Shown: positions 34,650 to 43,153, numbered from the stretch's first letter. The stretch is DNA of 64,000 bases from Planobispora rosea (GCF_014648175.1 NZ_BMQP01000038.1:16588-80587); one strand, 5' to 3'. Translations and numbers: made by a program. The notes: generated by a model from the letters alone, not told the origin.

Positions 34650-35717
34650 GTGTTGAGTTTCGGAGTGTCGTTTCTCCCGGACGCGACTCCCACGACGATG
34701 TCGGCCGGGGACTACTTCGCCGGCGCGCTCGAGGTGTGCGAGTTCGCCGATCGGATCGGGTTCGGCTACGTCAAGATGACCGAGCACTACGCGCACCCCT
34801 ACGGGGGCTACTGCCCGAGCCCGCTGCTGTTCCTGTCGGCGGTCGCGGCCAGGACCCGGAACATCAGGTTGATGACCGGCGGCATCATGGCCTCCTTCCA
34901 CCACCCGGTGCAGATCGCGGCGCACACCGCCATGCTGGACGTGATGAGCGGCGGGCGGCTGGACGCCGGATTCGCCCGCGCCTGGCTGCCGCACGAGTTC
35001 GACCTGTTCCAGGTCTCCATGGACGAGAGCCGGGCCCGGTTCGTCGAGACCGTCGACGCGGTGGTCGACCTGTGGACCCGGCCGGGGGCGGAGGCGGCCA
35101 CGCCCTTCTTCGGCTACTCCGGCGTCGACCTGCTGCCCGGCTGCGTCCAGCGCCCGCACCCGCCCGTCTGGGTGGCGGCGGTCCTGTCCCCGCAGAGCTT
35201 CGAGTGGATCGCGCGCCGCGGGTTCGGCCTGCTGGTGACCCCGGGCCTGCGGGGATTCCCCGCGCTCGCGGAGATGGTCGCGCTCTACCGCTCGACGTTC
35301 GCCGAGGCGCACGCGGGGAGCGGGGCCCGGCCTCGGGTGGCGCTGAGCCTGCCGCTGATCGTCGCCGACTCCGACGCGGAGGCGGTGTCGGCCTCCGACG
35401 AGTACCTGGGCCGGTACCTCGAGGTATGGAAGTCGGCCGGCGAGATGTGGAACTCACGCACTTCCGCCGACTACGCGGGATACACCGGCGTGAGCTGGAT
35501 GCTGGACAACGACTCGCCCGCCAAGATGAGGGAGCGGACGGCGGCGGTGGTCGGTGGACCGGACAGCGCCGTCGAGCAGATCACCCGGATCCGGCAGACC
35601 GTCGACCCCGACGTGCTGCTCTGGCAGATCGACACGGGCGCGCAGCCGGCGAGCCGCGCCCTGACCACGCTCCGCCTGTTCGCCGACAAGGTACAGCCCG
35701 CCCTGAGCCTCACATGA
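34650..35717 (+). CDS. luciferase-like (LLM) flavin-dependent monooxygenase
   Basis: 355 residues from GTG 34650, with AGGAGG upstream; TTG 34653 is an alternative. Bacterial-luciferase-like TIM barrel: LSFGVSFLPD, FADRIGFGYVKMTEHYAHPYGGYCPSPLLFLSAVAART, LMTGGIMASFHHPVQIAAHTAMLDVMSGGRLDAGFARAW, RPHPPVWVAAV and VGGPDSAVEQI. These enzymes use reduced FMN and O2. They recur in NHLP and azole peptide clusters as tailoring oxygenases, though a role here is inferred from location. Its end overlaps the convergent regulator gene by 8 bases. Confidence 0.88.
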   Translation: MLSFGVSFLPDATPTTMSAGDYFAGALEVCEFADRIGFGYVKMTEHYAHPYGGYCPSPLLFLSAVAARTRNIRLMTGGIMASFHHPVQIAAHTAMLDVMSGGRLDAGFARAWLPHEFDLFQVSMDESRARFVETVDAVVDLWTRPGAEAATPFFGYSGVDLLPGCVQRPHPPVWVAAVLSPQSFEWIARRGFGLLVTPGLRGFPALAEMVALYRSTFAEAHAGSGARPRVALSLPLIVADSDAEAVSASDEYLGRYLEVWKSAGEMWNSRTSADYAGYTGVSWMLDNDSPAKMRERTAAVVGGPDSAVEQITRIRQTVDPDVLLWQIDTGAQPASRALTTLRLFADKVQPALSLT

Positions 35718-36723
35718 TGCCGGGGGCCCGGGTGCCGTCCTCCGTGGGAAGCAGCACCCGTTCCCTGGCCAGCACACCGGCCTGGAACCTGTTCTCCGCC
35801 CCGAGCAGGCTCATGATCTCGGAGATGCGGCGGCGGCAGGTCCGGAGCGACAGTCCGAGCCGGCGCGCGACCACCTCGTCCTTGGCGCCGGTCGCGAGCT
35901 CCCGCAGGATGGCCTCCCTGATCAGCTTGCCCTTCTCGCCGTCCATCGGCTCCTCGTATCCCGCTCCGGGAAAGGGGTGGGCGCGCGACCACATGTCCTC
36001 GAACACCGTGACGATGAACTCCACGACACCGGGTTCCTGGACCACCACCGCCCCGGATCCGTCGGAGGTGGGCAGCAGGCAGCGCGCGGCATCGTGGACG
36101 ATCTGCCGGCGCGGGACCGTGGAGACCGTGCGGATCTCGGCACCCGCCCGCCCCACCCGCTCCGCCCACTTCCGGGTGGGGCGGTGCTCCCGGGTGGCGT
36201 GCTGCAGCACCACCCGCATGCGGACCCCGCGGGTCAGCAGGGTCAGGTCGTTCTCCAGGCTCCTGGCCAGCTCGCCCCGCTCCCAGCCACCGCCCGGATG
36301 GGCGACGAGAACCTCCTCCCGCACCCGATGAGACCAGTCGCGCAGCAGGTGCCTGGCCGTCTGGTTGTCGACGATGTCGAGCACGGCCGCGCGGCGCCGC
36401 GACTGCTGCGCCTCCTCGTAGTAGGGCATCAGGCGCATGACCTGGTCGCGGGTGGAGGCGATCTGCGCCTGACGGCGGCGCAGTTCGAGCTCCTCGTCCG
36501 CCAGCAACTCGGCCAGCGCCGCCTCCGGGGCGACGACGTCGAAGACGCCCCCGGCGGTCGAGACCGAGCGCAGGAGCTTGAGCTGGCCCAGCACCGAGAT
36601 GGCCTTGCGGACCTGGTTCTCCCGCACGCCGAGTCCGGCCGCGGCCTCCTGGGGGGTCCAGTCCTCATGCGACAACGCGTACCGGTAGACGTCGATGGCG
36701 TCCTGATCGAGCCGTAAGTCCAC
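35710..36723 (-). CDS. TrmB/LuxR-type hybrid transcriptional regulator
   Basis: 337 residues from GTG 36723, with GGGAG 6 bases upstream. The N-terminal winged helix (IDVYRYALSHEDWTPQEAAAGLGVRENQVRKAISVLGQLKLL) resembles TrmB-like domains; a coiled-coil helix (ELELRRRQAQIASTRDQVMRL) and a phospholipase-D-like sensor fold follow; the C-terminal HTH (AILRELATGAKDEVVARRLGLSLRTCRRRISEIMSLLGAENRFQAGVLA) is LuxR type. Such hybrids are common pathway regulators in actinomycete RiPP clusters. Codon 3 is TTA (36715-36717). It is divergent from the LAL regulator. Confidence 0.87.
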   Translation of the reverse strand: MDLRLDQDAIDVYRYALSHEDWTPQEAAAGLGVRENQVRKAISVLGQLKLLRSVSTAGGVFDVVAPEAALAELLADEELELRRRQAQIASTRDQVMRLMPYYEEAQQSRRRAAVLDIVDNQTARHLLRDWSHRVREEVLVAHPGGGWERGELARSLENDLTLLTRGVRMRVVLQHATREHRPTRKWAERVGRAGAEIRTVSTVPRRQIVHDAARCLLPTSDGSGAVVVQEPGVVEFIVTVFEDMWSRAHPFPGAGYEEPMDGEKGKLIREAILRELATGAKDEVVARRLGLSLRTCRRRISEIMSLLGAENRFQAGVLARERVLLPTEDGTRAPGIM

Positions 36724-36976
36724 GCCTTACTCCCTACAAGTAGCACGTTGACATTTTTCAATGAAAAAAATGGCGACCAGGGCTCTTCGCCAGCTATCAA
36801 TGAGCAGTCCGACCTCAGAGAAGACCGACCCGCAGGGAGTCGCGTTCCGGAAAGCATCCCTTGAGTCCTCGTCACAGCCCGGGGGACATGGAGCCATGAA
36901 TGCCATACCACACCACGCGAAAGAGGTTAGGAATCCCCCGTCCGCCGGTGGATCCACCAACCTCCAGGACGTGATC

Positions 36977-39640
36977 ATGTTACACCGCGCTGCGGAACTC
37001 ACCATTGTCAATACCGCGATGACCCGGCTTCGCTCGGGTACCCCGGCCGTGATCGTGGTGCGGGGCGACCGCGGCATCGGCAAGACCGCGTTTCTGTCAG
37101 CCGCCGTGGCCAGGGCACCGTCCTCCGCCGTCGTGCTGCGCGCCCGGGGCCACCCCAGTGAGCGGACCTCGGCGTTCGGCGTGGTCCGCCAGCTGTTCGA
37201 CGGCCTGCCCGCCCCGGCCCCGCCCGCCTCCGCGGGTTTCCCCGCACCGGACGAGGCGCTCCACCAGCTCTACCGTCAGGCCAGGTCACTGACCTCCGGC
37301 CGGCCGGTGGTCATCGCGATCGACGACGTCACCCTCGCCGATCCCGAGTCGGCGCAGTGGTGCTCCTACATCGCGCGCCGCCTGGACGAGCTGCCGGTGA
37401 CGATGATCGTCACCCTCGACGTCGGCGGATCCGACCTGGACGACCTCGCGCAGGACATCGGCGCGCTGCCGTACGGGCACCTGCTGCGGCTGGAGCCGCT
37501 CTGCCCCGACTGCTGCGCCGAGCTGCTGGCGACCGCGTTCGGAACGAGCGTCCATCCCGGCTTCGCGCTGGCCTGTCACCGGCTCACCGGGGGCAACCCG
37601 TTCCTGCTCGGCGAGCTCGCGAACTCGCTGCGCGCCGCCAGGGTGGCGCCGGACGAGACGAACGAGGGCCTGGTGGACGAGGTCGGCGCGGTCTCGCTGA
37701 CCGCGACCGTGCTCAACTGGTTGTCCTCCTCCCACCCGGAGGCCGTCGACCTCATCAAGAGCCTGACGGTGCTCGGACCGGAGATCGGCCTGGCCGCCGC
37801 CGCCACGCTGGCCGGGCACGGGGAGGCGGCGGCGGCCGAAGCGGTCACCGCCCTGCGCCGCGCCCGTCTGCTCGGCGACGCCGACGACTTCGCGCACCCC
37901 GCGATCCGGCGGGCCGTCCTGGCGGGAACCGACGCCCAGCGGCTGGGCGACCTGCACATCCGCGCCGCCGACCTGCTGCTGCGGCTCGGCGCGCCCCCGC
38001 ATGTCTGCGCCGAGCACGTCATGTCCGCCGGACCGCGACAGGGTCCGGACTCGGTGGGCATCCTGCGCGAAGCGGCCACCGAGGCCGCGGCGCACGCGCT
38101 CTGGCCCGAAGCCGACCGCTATCTGCGCCGGGCGCTGTCGGAATCGGTGGGCCTCGACCCGCCGCTGGGCCTCCTCTCCGAACTGGGGGCGGCCGAACTG
38201 CATCTCGACATCCCGGCCGCACGACGGCACCTGCGCACCGTGAGCGAACGCGCCGGAACCCCGGACGCCCTGCTGCCGTTCGCCGACGTCCTGCTCACCG
38301 TCAACGCACCGGAGAGCGTCGACGCGTTCGCGGCCTGGCTCGACGTCGAACCCCGCTTCGCCGCGCAGACGCTGCTGGCCGGACGGCCCGTCCCCGCCGC
38401 CCGCCTGACCGGGCCCGGCCGGGACCTCGCCGCCGTGACGGCCCTGGCCACCGCCGCCGCGGGGGGTCTCGCCAGCCGTACGGAAATCCTGGCCCGGCGG
38501 TGCCTGGACATCCCGGGCAGCGCCCCGGCGACGCTGCTGGCCGCGCTCGCGCTCTCCTGGGCCGAGCGGTTCGACGACGCCGCCTACTGGGCGGACCGGG
38601 CCATGTCCGACGTCCAGGCGTCCAGCTCACCCGTGGAGCGGGCCTTCGCCCTGGTCGTCTCCGCCGAGCTGGCCTACCGCGCGGGCCGGTTGGAGACCTC
38701 GGCCGCCACCGCCGCGGCCGCCGTCGAGCCGGCGGCCGCGGCGTCCGCCGGAGAGCTCCGCATCGCGGCGGAATCCCTGCGGGCCCGAGTCCTGGTCGAA
38801 CACGACGACGTGACCGCCGCCGCCCGGCGGCTCGCCGGGCTGAACCGCCTCCGCGCCGCTCACCCGCTGATCCGGGCCCTCCAGCTGGAGGTGACGGGTC
38901 TCATCCAGCTCACGGCCAACCAGAACCGGCAGGCCCTGTACGCCTTCGCCGAGTGCGGCAGGCACGCCCTGGCCGCCGGCGTGAGCAATCCCGCCTGCCT
39001 CGCCTGGCGCGGGCACGCCGCGCTCGCCCACGTGAAGCTCGGGGAGGTCGAGCAGGCGCGACGGCTGGCGGACGAGGAACTGCGGCTGGCCCGGGCCTGG
39101 CGTCGACCGGCCGCGATCGGCCGGGCCCTCAGCGTCGCCGGGGTGACCAGGGAGGACACCGCCAGGGTCGATCTGCTGCACGAGGCCGTCGAGGTCCTGC
39201 GAGGCTCGGGCGCCCGGCTCGACGAGGCCAGGGCCGTGGTACGGCTCGGCATCACCCTGCGGCAACGCGGCGAGACCGCCAAGGCGCGGCAGGCGCTCAC
39301 CGAGGGCGTGACGCTCGCCACGGAATGCGACGCCACCAGATTGGCACGGCTGGCCCATGACAATCTGCTCGCCGCGGGCGGGCGGACCGCGGCGCGGCGG
39401 GGAGACGCACCGCGGGCCTACCCGGTGACGACCGTCCGGCAGAGCCTCACCTCGGGTGAGCAGCGGGTCGCCCAGCTGGTGATCCAGGGGATGGGCAACC
39501 AGGCCGTGGCCGATCAGCTGTCGATCAGCAAACGGACGGTGGACACCCATCTGGCCAGGATCTTCCGGAAGCTCGGCATCCGCGCCCGGAGCGAACTCGG
39601 TCCGGCGCTGAACGGGAACGGGGCGAGCGGTGTCAACTGA
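36977..39640 (+). CDS. LAL-type LuxR family ATPase regulator
   Basis: 887 residues from ATG 36977 (AGGA 7 bases upstream), where the conserved domain begins; ATG 36896 would add 27 residues with weaker codon bias. Walker A GDRGIGKT (30-37), Walker B VVIAIDDVTLAD, a long helical TPR-like middle, and a C-terminal LuxR HTH LTSGEQRVAQLVIQGMGNQAVADQLSISKRTVDTHLARIFRKLG. Large ATP-binding LuxR regulators typically activate biosynthetic clusters. Codon 2 is TTA (36980-36982), a classic site for bldA control. The 253-base divergent region with the TrmB/LuxR gene has a TTGACA hexamer and an AT-rich patch. Its stop overlaps the next start by 11 bases. Confidence 0.9.
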   Translation: MLHRAAELTIVNTAMTRLRSGTPAVIVVRGDRGIGKTAFLSAAVARAPSSAVVLRARGHPSERTSAFGVVRQLFDGLPAPAPPASAGFPAPDEALHQLYRQARSLTSGRPVVIAIDDVTLADPESAQWCSYIARRLDELPVTMIVTLDVGGSDLDDLAQDIGALPYGHLLRLEPLCPDCCAELLATAFGTSVHPGFALACHRLTGGNPFLLGELANSLRAARVAPDETNEGLVDEVGAVSLTATVLNWLSSSHPEAVDLIKSLTVLGPEIGLAAAATLAGHGEAAAAEAVTALRRARLLGDADDFAHPAIRRAVLAGTDAQRLGDLHIRAADLLLRLGAPPHVCAEHVMSAGPRQGPDSVGILREAATEAAAHALWPEADRYLRRALSESVGLDPPLGLLSELGAAELHLDIPAARRHLRTVSERAGTPDALLPFADVLLTVNAPESVDAFAAWLDVEPRFAAQTLLAGRPVPAARLTGPGRDLAAVTALATAAAGGLASRTEILARRCLDIPGSAPATLLAALALSWAERFDDAAYWADRAMSDVQASSSPVERAFALVVSAELAYRAGRLETSAATAAAAVEPAAAASAGELRIAAESLRARVLVEHDDVTAAARRLAGLNRLRAAHPLIRALQLEVTGLIQLTANQNRQALYAFAECGRHALAAGVSNPACLAWRGHAALAHVKLGEVEQARRLADEELRLARAWRRPAAIGRALSVAGVTREDTARVDLLHEAVEVLRGSGARLDEARAVVRLGITLRQRGETAKARQALTEGVTLATECDATRLARLAHDNLLAAGGRTAARRGDAPRAYPVTTVRQSLTSGEQRVAQLVIQGMGNQAVADQLSISKRTVDTHLARIFRKLGIRARSELGPALNGNGASGVN

Positions 39641-40898
39641 TCACGACCTGGGCACGATCCTGCCCGGCCTCGAAGCCCTCTACCGCGACCTGCACCGCCA
39701 CCCGGAGCTGGCCTTCCAGGAGACCAGGACGGCGGCGACGGCGGCGCGCCGGATGCGCGCCCTGGGCTTCGACGTGACCGAGAAGGTGGGCGTCACCGGC
39801 GTCGTCGCCGTGCTGCGCAACGGCGCGGGGCCGACGGTCCTGCTCCGCGCGGACATGGACGCCCTGCCGATCCGCGAGGAGACCGGGCTCCCGTGGGCCA
39901 GCCGGGAGCGGTCCACGGACGAGCGGGGGCTGGACTCCCCCGTCATGCACGCCTGCGGTCACGACGTGCACGTCACGGCTCTCATCGGGGCGTGCGAACT
40001 CCTCACCCGCCGCAGGGACGCCTGGCGGGGCACCGTCGTCGCCGTCTTCCAGCCGGGCGAGGAGAGCGGCCTCGGAGCTCGGCGGATGCTGGAGGACGGG
40101 CTGCTCGAACGGTTCCCCGAGCCGGACATCCTGCTGGGACAGCACGTGTCGCCCGCCCCGCACGGCACCGTCGCGCACTGCCCGGGTGTGCTGCTCGGGG
40201 CGACCGACGTCCTGACCGTGCGGCTGTTCGGCCGCGGCGGGCACGGGTCCCGGCCCGAGTCGGCCGTGGACCCCGTGGTCATGGCCGCGTCCCTGGTGCT
40301 GCGGTTGCAGACCGTGGTGTCCAGGGAGGTGTCCCCCAGGGAGTCGGCCGTGGTGACCGTGGGAACGTTGTCGGCCGGAACCACCCCGGGCGCCATCCCC
40401 GCCGAGGCGGAACTGTCCGTCAACATCAGGTCGTTCGCACCGGCCGTACGGGCGAAAGTGCTGGCCGCCGTGGAGCGCAGGATCCAGGCCGAGGCGGTGG
40501 CCGCCGGAGCGCCGAGAGAACCCGAGATCGTCCCGCTCTACCGGCTGCCCGTGACGGCCAACCATCCGGCGAGCACCGAGCGGGTCATCGCGGCCCACGC
40601 CGCCGAGTTCGGCCCGCGCGCGGTGCACAGAACCGGCCCGCAGTCCGCCAGCGAGGATTTCGGCCTGCTCGCCGAGGCCGCGGCCAGGCCCTCCGTCTAC
40701 TGGTTCATCGGCGGGACCGCGCCCGCGGTGTTCGCCAGGGCCGTCGTGGCGGGAACGGTCGAGCGGGACGTCCCGCACAACCACGCGCCGACTTTCGCGC
40801 CCGTCCCGCGGCCCGCGCTGGCCACCGGCGTCCGGGCGTTGGCGACGGCCGCCCTGGTGTGGCTCGGGCCCGGCACAACGGAACCGGGCGTCCCCTGA
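39630..40898 (+). CDS. M20-family amidohydrolase/peptidase
   Basis: 422 residues from GTG 39630, inside the end of the LAL gene. Metal-binding motifs of the M20D (hippurate hydrolase/aminoacylase-like) group are seen: RADMDALPI, MHACGHDVHVTAL (Cys and His ligands), FQPGEESGLGARRML, and the dimerisation GRGGHGSRP with a C-terminal NHAPTF. The family cleaves N-acyl amino acids or short peptides. Coupling to the LAL regulator suggests they belong to one unit. It may be a cluster gene for leader remnant or peptide trimming, or an unrelated catabolic enzyme; sequence does not decide. Confidence 0.88.
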   Translation: MSTDHDLGTILPGLEALYRDLHRHPELAFQETRTAATAARRMRALGFDVTEKVGVTGVVAVLRNGAGPTVLLRADMDALPIREETGLPWASRERSTDERGLDSPVMHACGHDVHVTALIGACELLTRRRDAWRGTVVAVFQPGEESGLGARRMLEDGLLERFPEPDILLGQHVSPAPHGTVAHCPGVLLGATDVLTVRLFGRGGHGSRPESAVDPVVMAASLVLRLQTVVSREVSPRESAVVTVGTLSAGTTPGAIPAEAELSVNIRSFAPAVRAKVLAAVERRIQAEAVAAGAPREPEIVPLYRLPVTANHPASTERVIAAHAAEFGPRAVHRTGPQSASEDFGLLAEAAARPSVYWFIGGTAPAVFARAVVAGTVERDVPHNHAPTFAPVPRPALATGVRALATAALVWLGPGTTEPGVP

Positions 40899-40925
40899 AG
40901 ATCAGAGAACGCCCGGTTCACAGGG

Positions 40926-40999
40926 TGCGCCGCCAGGGACTCGAACCCCGGACCCGCTGATTAAGAGTCAGCTGCTCTGACCAACTGAGCTAGCGGCGC
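40926..40999 (-). tRNA. tRNA-Lys (anticodon CTT)
   Basis: A 74-base cloverleaf on the minus strand: acceptor GCGCCGC/GCGGCGC, D arm GCTC/GAGC with the TTGGTCAG loop, anticodon stem GCTGA/TCAGC enclosing CTCTTAA (anticodon CTT), and T arm GGGGTTCGAGTCCC-type. The discriminator base is A and CCA is not encoded. No integrase gene is near it. Confidence 0.96.
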
Positions 41000-41209
41000 T
41001 TGACCTCGACAAGACTACCGGACTCCGAGATGTGGGCGGTACATGAGCTGACATGTGCTGATTTTGGAATCCGGGCTTCACCTGGGGCGGCCCCTGCCGC
41101 GGTCCACGGTGAGGCTCCGGACCCGTACGGCTTGGCAAAAAATCCGTTTACTCCGCTTTGCGTGGGTAGAGGGGGTTGGCCCGGAGAATCAACGAAGGGA
41201 GATGGCACC

Positions 41210-41581
41210 ATGCAGCCTGAGCTGTGGACTTACCGTACCGACGTCCACGACGCCACCAAGAGCCTCGACCTCGCGGGATACGACGTCGAGGCCACGGACG
41301 GCAAGATCGGTTCCGTCGACGAGGCGACCTACGAGGTCGGCGAGAGCTACCTCGTCGTCGACACCGGCCCGTGGATCTTCGGCAAGAAGGTCCTGCTCCC
41401 GGCCAGCACGGTGACGCAGATCGATCCGCAGGAGCGCAAGATCTACGTCGCGCGCACCAAGCAGGAGATCAAGGACGCGCCGGAGTTCGACGAGTCCGCC
41501 TTCAAGGAGACCTCCTACCGTGACCGGGTCGGCGAGTACTACGGCCGCTTCCCCTACGGTGGCGGCACGGCTACGTACTGA
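41210..41581 (+). CDS. PRC-barrel domain protein
   Basis: 123 residues from ATG 41210, with GGGAG about 8 bases upstream; the open frame reaches further back but without a ribosome site. A PRC-barrel core is seen in LDLAGYDVEATDGKIGSVDEATYEVGESYLVVDTGPWIFGKKVLLPASTV. These small beta barrels occur in RimM and in stress-related actinobacterial proteins; the role of the stand-alone form is unknown. The C-terminal EYYGRFPYGGG tail is Tyr/Gly rich. A strong terminator follows, so it is a single-gene transcript. Confidence 0.85.
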   Translation: MQPELWTYRTDVHDATKSLDLAGYDVEATDGKIGSVDEATYEVGESYLVVDTGPWIFGKKVLLPASTVTQIDPQERKIYVARTKQEIKDAPEFDESAFKETSYRDRVGEYYGRFPYGGGTATY

Positions 41582-41599
41582 TTCGGTAGGGCACAACGA

Positions 41600-41625
41600 G
41601 GGGCCCCGCCCTACGGCGGGGCCCC
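41600..41625 (+). terminator. GC-rich terminator hairpin
   Basis: A perfect 11-bp stem GGGGCCCCGCC/GGCGGGGCCCC with loop CTAC, 18 bases after the PRC-barrel gene stop, followed by TCCGCGTCTT. It likely ends that transcript. Confidence 0.8.
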
Positions 41626-41705
41626 TCCGCGTCTTCACGGACGCTCTCACGGCCCGCTCCCGGGGACCGGGCCGTTCCCGGGAACCATGAACCGTGGACC
41701 TTTCC

Positions 41706-41738
41706 GAACCCCGCCCGGTCGGAGACCGGGCGGGGTTC
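41706..41738 (-). terminator. GC-rich terminator hairpin
   Basis: A perfect 15-bp stem (41706-41720 with 41724-41738) and a 3-base loop, 6 bases beyond the stop of the minus-strand nucleotidyltransferase gene at 41745. No clear T tract follows; in actinomycetes such stems often suffice. Confidence 0.75.
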
Positions 41739-41744
41739 CGATTG

Positions 41745-42341
41745 TCAGGGCCAGGACGGGTCGCCCGAGGCGTCGACCGGACCGTTCACCACACCCAGGC
41801 GCTCCAGCAGGGTGAGAAAGGTGTACGCGTACGGCGAGGACTGGGTCACCGCCGCCACGCGGTCCCAGTCGACCTGCTCGCGCAGGGCGCGGACCTGGGG
41901 AAGCAGGGAGCCGTAGTCACAGGCGTGCTCGGAGAGCGGCAGCAACCAGGAGATGACCAGATCGGTCGCCTCCAGGACGGGAACGATCACAGCCGACGCC
42001 TTCAGCGGTTCGGCCCTCTCCAGCAGGGCGGGAGTGACCGGGTTGTCGGCGATCCGGAAGATCAGGTCCACCAGCCTGCCCTCGTCGTAGGCCTTCACCA
42101 ACCAGTCCTCCGGCGGCTTGGCCGTCTCGAAGCCCAGGTCCCGCAGGGCTTCCAGGGCGGCGGGCACGTCCTCCTGCGGCAGGACGAAGTCCACATCGTG
42201 CAGTGAAGGCGCGGCCCCGCGCGAGTAGGCGGCGCATCCCCCGGCCAGCGCGAACCTGATGTTCGCGTCTTTGAGCCCGGTGCTGGCCCGCTTCAGCGTT
42301 TCCAGAATCGCGTCAGTGACCTCGTGGCTGTGGCTTCCCAT
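41745..42341 (-). CDS. nucleotidyltransferase-fold protein
   Basis: 198 residues. FALAGGCAAYSRGAAPSLHDVDFVLPQED is the GG-[ST]-x9-13-DxD signature of minimal nucleotidyltransferases (here GG-C, with DVD), found in AbiEii-like toxins and uncharacterised stand-alone enzymes; VDLIFRIADNPVTPALL then supplies a further Asp. No antitoxin-like partner lies beside it, so a toxin-antitoxin role is not supported. The substrate is unknown. It stands alone between terminators and the DUF6328 gene, which is transcribed divergently. Confidence 0.75.
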   Translation of the reverse strand: MGSHSHEVTDAILETLKRASTGLKDANIRFALAGGCAAYSRGAAPSLHDVDFVLPQEDVPAALEALRDLGFETAKPPEDWLVKAYDEGRLVDLIFRIADNPVTPALLERAEPLKASAVIVPVLEATDLVISWLLPLSEHACDYGSLLPQVRALREQVDWDRVAAVTQSSPYAYTFLTLLERLGVVNGPVDASGDPSWP

Positions 42342-42414
42342 AGCCGAGGATTACCCCCAGGATCGCCCCCTAGTCACCAGGCATATCGCCTTAAAGCAGG
42401 GGTAATTCCCCCGG

Positions 42415-42915
42415 ATGAGCAACCCCTCTGATCCTCGTATGGAAGGACCCCAGCCGGGCGAGAGCCACAAGGAACGCGTCGACCGCGAGCTGACCGAGTT
42501 GCTGCAAGGTCTGCGCGTCGCGGTGACAGGCGTACAGGTCCTGTTCGCCTTCCTGCTGACAGTGCCGTTCTCACCGGGTTTCCAGAGAGTGGACACCCTG
42601 GGCCGCTGGTTGTTCTTCATCGCACTGATGGGCGCCGCGCTCGCCTCCGTCTGCTTCATCACCCCGGCGGCCCAGCACCGTCTGCTGTTCCGCAGCGGCC
42701 TGAAGGAACGGATGCTCCACACCGGCAACGGGCTCGGCATCGCCGGAGCCGCCTTCCTGGCCGTCGCGATGACCAGCGCGGTGGCCCTCGTCGCCGAGAC
42801 GGTCATCGGCGGCTGGCAGTTCATCCTTTTCGGTGGCCTCATCGGGCTGAGCGCCGCGTGGTTGTGGTTCATCCAGCCGCTCACCCACCTTTACCGAAGC
42901 AAGGACGTTAAATAG
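42415..42915 (+). CDS. DUF6328 family membrane protein
   Basis: 166 residues. A charged cytoplasmic start (HKERVDRELTELLQGLRVAVTGVQVLFAFLLTVPF) leads into four hydrophobic helices, including WLFFIALMGAALASVCFI, GIAGAAFLAVAMTSAVALVA and FILFGGLIGLSAAWLWFI. The ELLxxLRVAxxGVQVLFAFLLTVPF motif is the hallmark of DUF6328 proteins, widespread in actinobacteria, with no known function. The ribosome site is weak. The GPGG-motif mini-protein gene follows within 26 bases and may share the mRNA. Confidence 0.8.
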   Translation: MSNPSDPRMEGPQPGESHKERVDRELTELLQGLRVAVTGVQVLFAFLLTVPFSPGFQRVDTLGRWLFFIALMGAALASVCFITPAAQHRLLFRSGLKERMLHTGNGLGIAGAAFLAVAMTSAVALVAETVIGGWQFILFGGLIGLSAAWLWFIQPLTHLYRSKDVK

Positions 42916-42940
42916 CGAATCGTGAGGGCAGTGACAGTTT

Positions 42941-43090
42941 ATGGCTACATTGCTCTGGATCATCGCAGTCGTCCTCGTCATCGCCGGGATCTACGTCATC
43001 CTGGCCCGTCGCGATCTCCTGTGGGGGATCGTCCTGATCGTCCTCGGATTCCTCGTCGGCCCCGGGGGTGTGAGCATCTTCAATGTCTAA
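42941..43090 (+). CDS. GPGG-motif small membrane protein
   Basis: 49 residues from ATG 42941 to TAA 43090: two hydrophobic helices (LLWIIAVVLVIAGIYVILA and LLWGIVLIVLGFLVGPGG) joined by a basic RRD turn and closed by VGPGGVSIFNV. This GPGG ending is typical of a recurrent family of about 50-residue actinobacterial membrane proteins of unknown role. Only AGGG at a long distance acts as ribosome site, so translation may be coupled to the upstream gene. A 12-bp terminator hairpin follows at 43154. Confidence 0.8.
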   Translation: MATLLWIIAVVLVIAGIYVILARRDLLWGIVLIVLGFLVGPGGVSIFNV

Positions 43091-43153
43091 TGCGAGCATG
43101 GCTCGCATAACCTCAAGTCGCCCCGAATTCCCAGAAACACCCAGACAAACTTC

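Noticed and set aside
36761..36976. Longer N terminus for the LAL regulator starting at 36761
   Set aside because: The extra residues lack codon bias, the AT-rich stretch is promoter-like, and the conserved ATPase domain starts at ATG 36977.
40926..40999. tRNA-Lys as attachment site of an integrated island
   Set aside because: No integrase, excisionase or 3' tRNA duplicate is visible in the window, so there is no support beyond the presence of a tRNA next to the cluster.
41000..41209. 70-residue N-terminal extension of the PRC-barrel protein
   Set aside because: The frame is open but abuts the tRNA gene, has no ribosome site and weak codon bias; ATG 41210 has a good site.
41745..42341. AbiE-type toxin-antitoxin pair
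   Set aside because: Only the nucleotidyltransferase-like gene is present; no antitoxin-like gene lies beside it.
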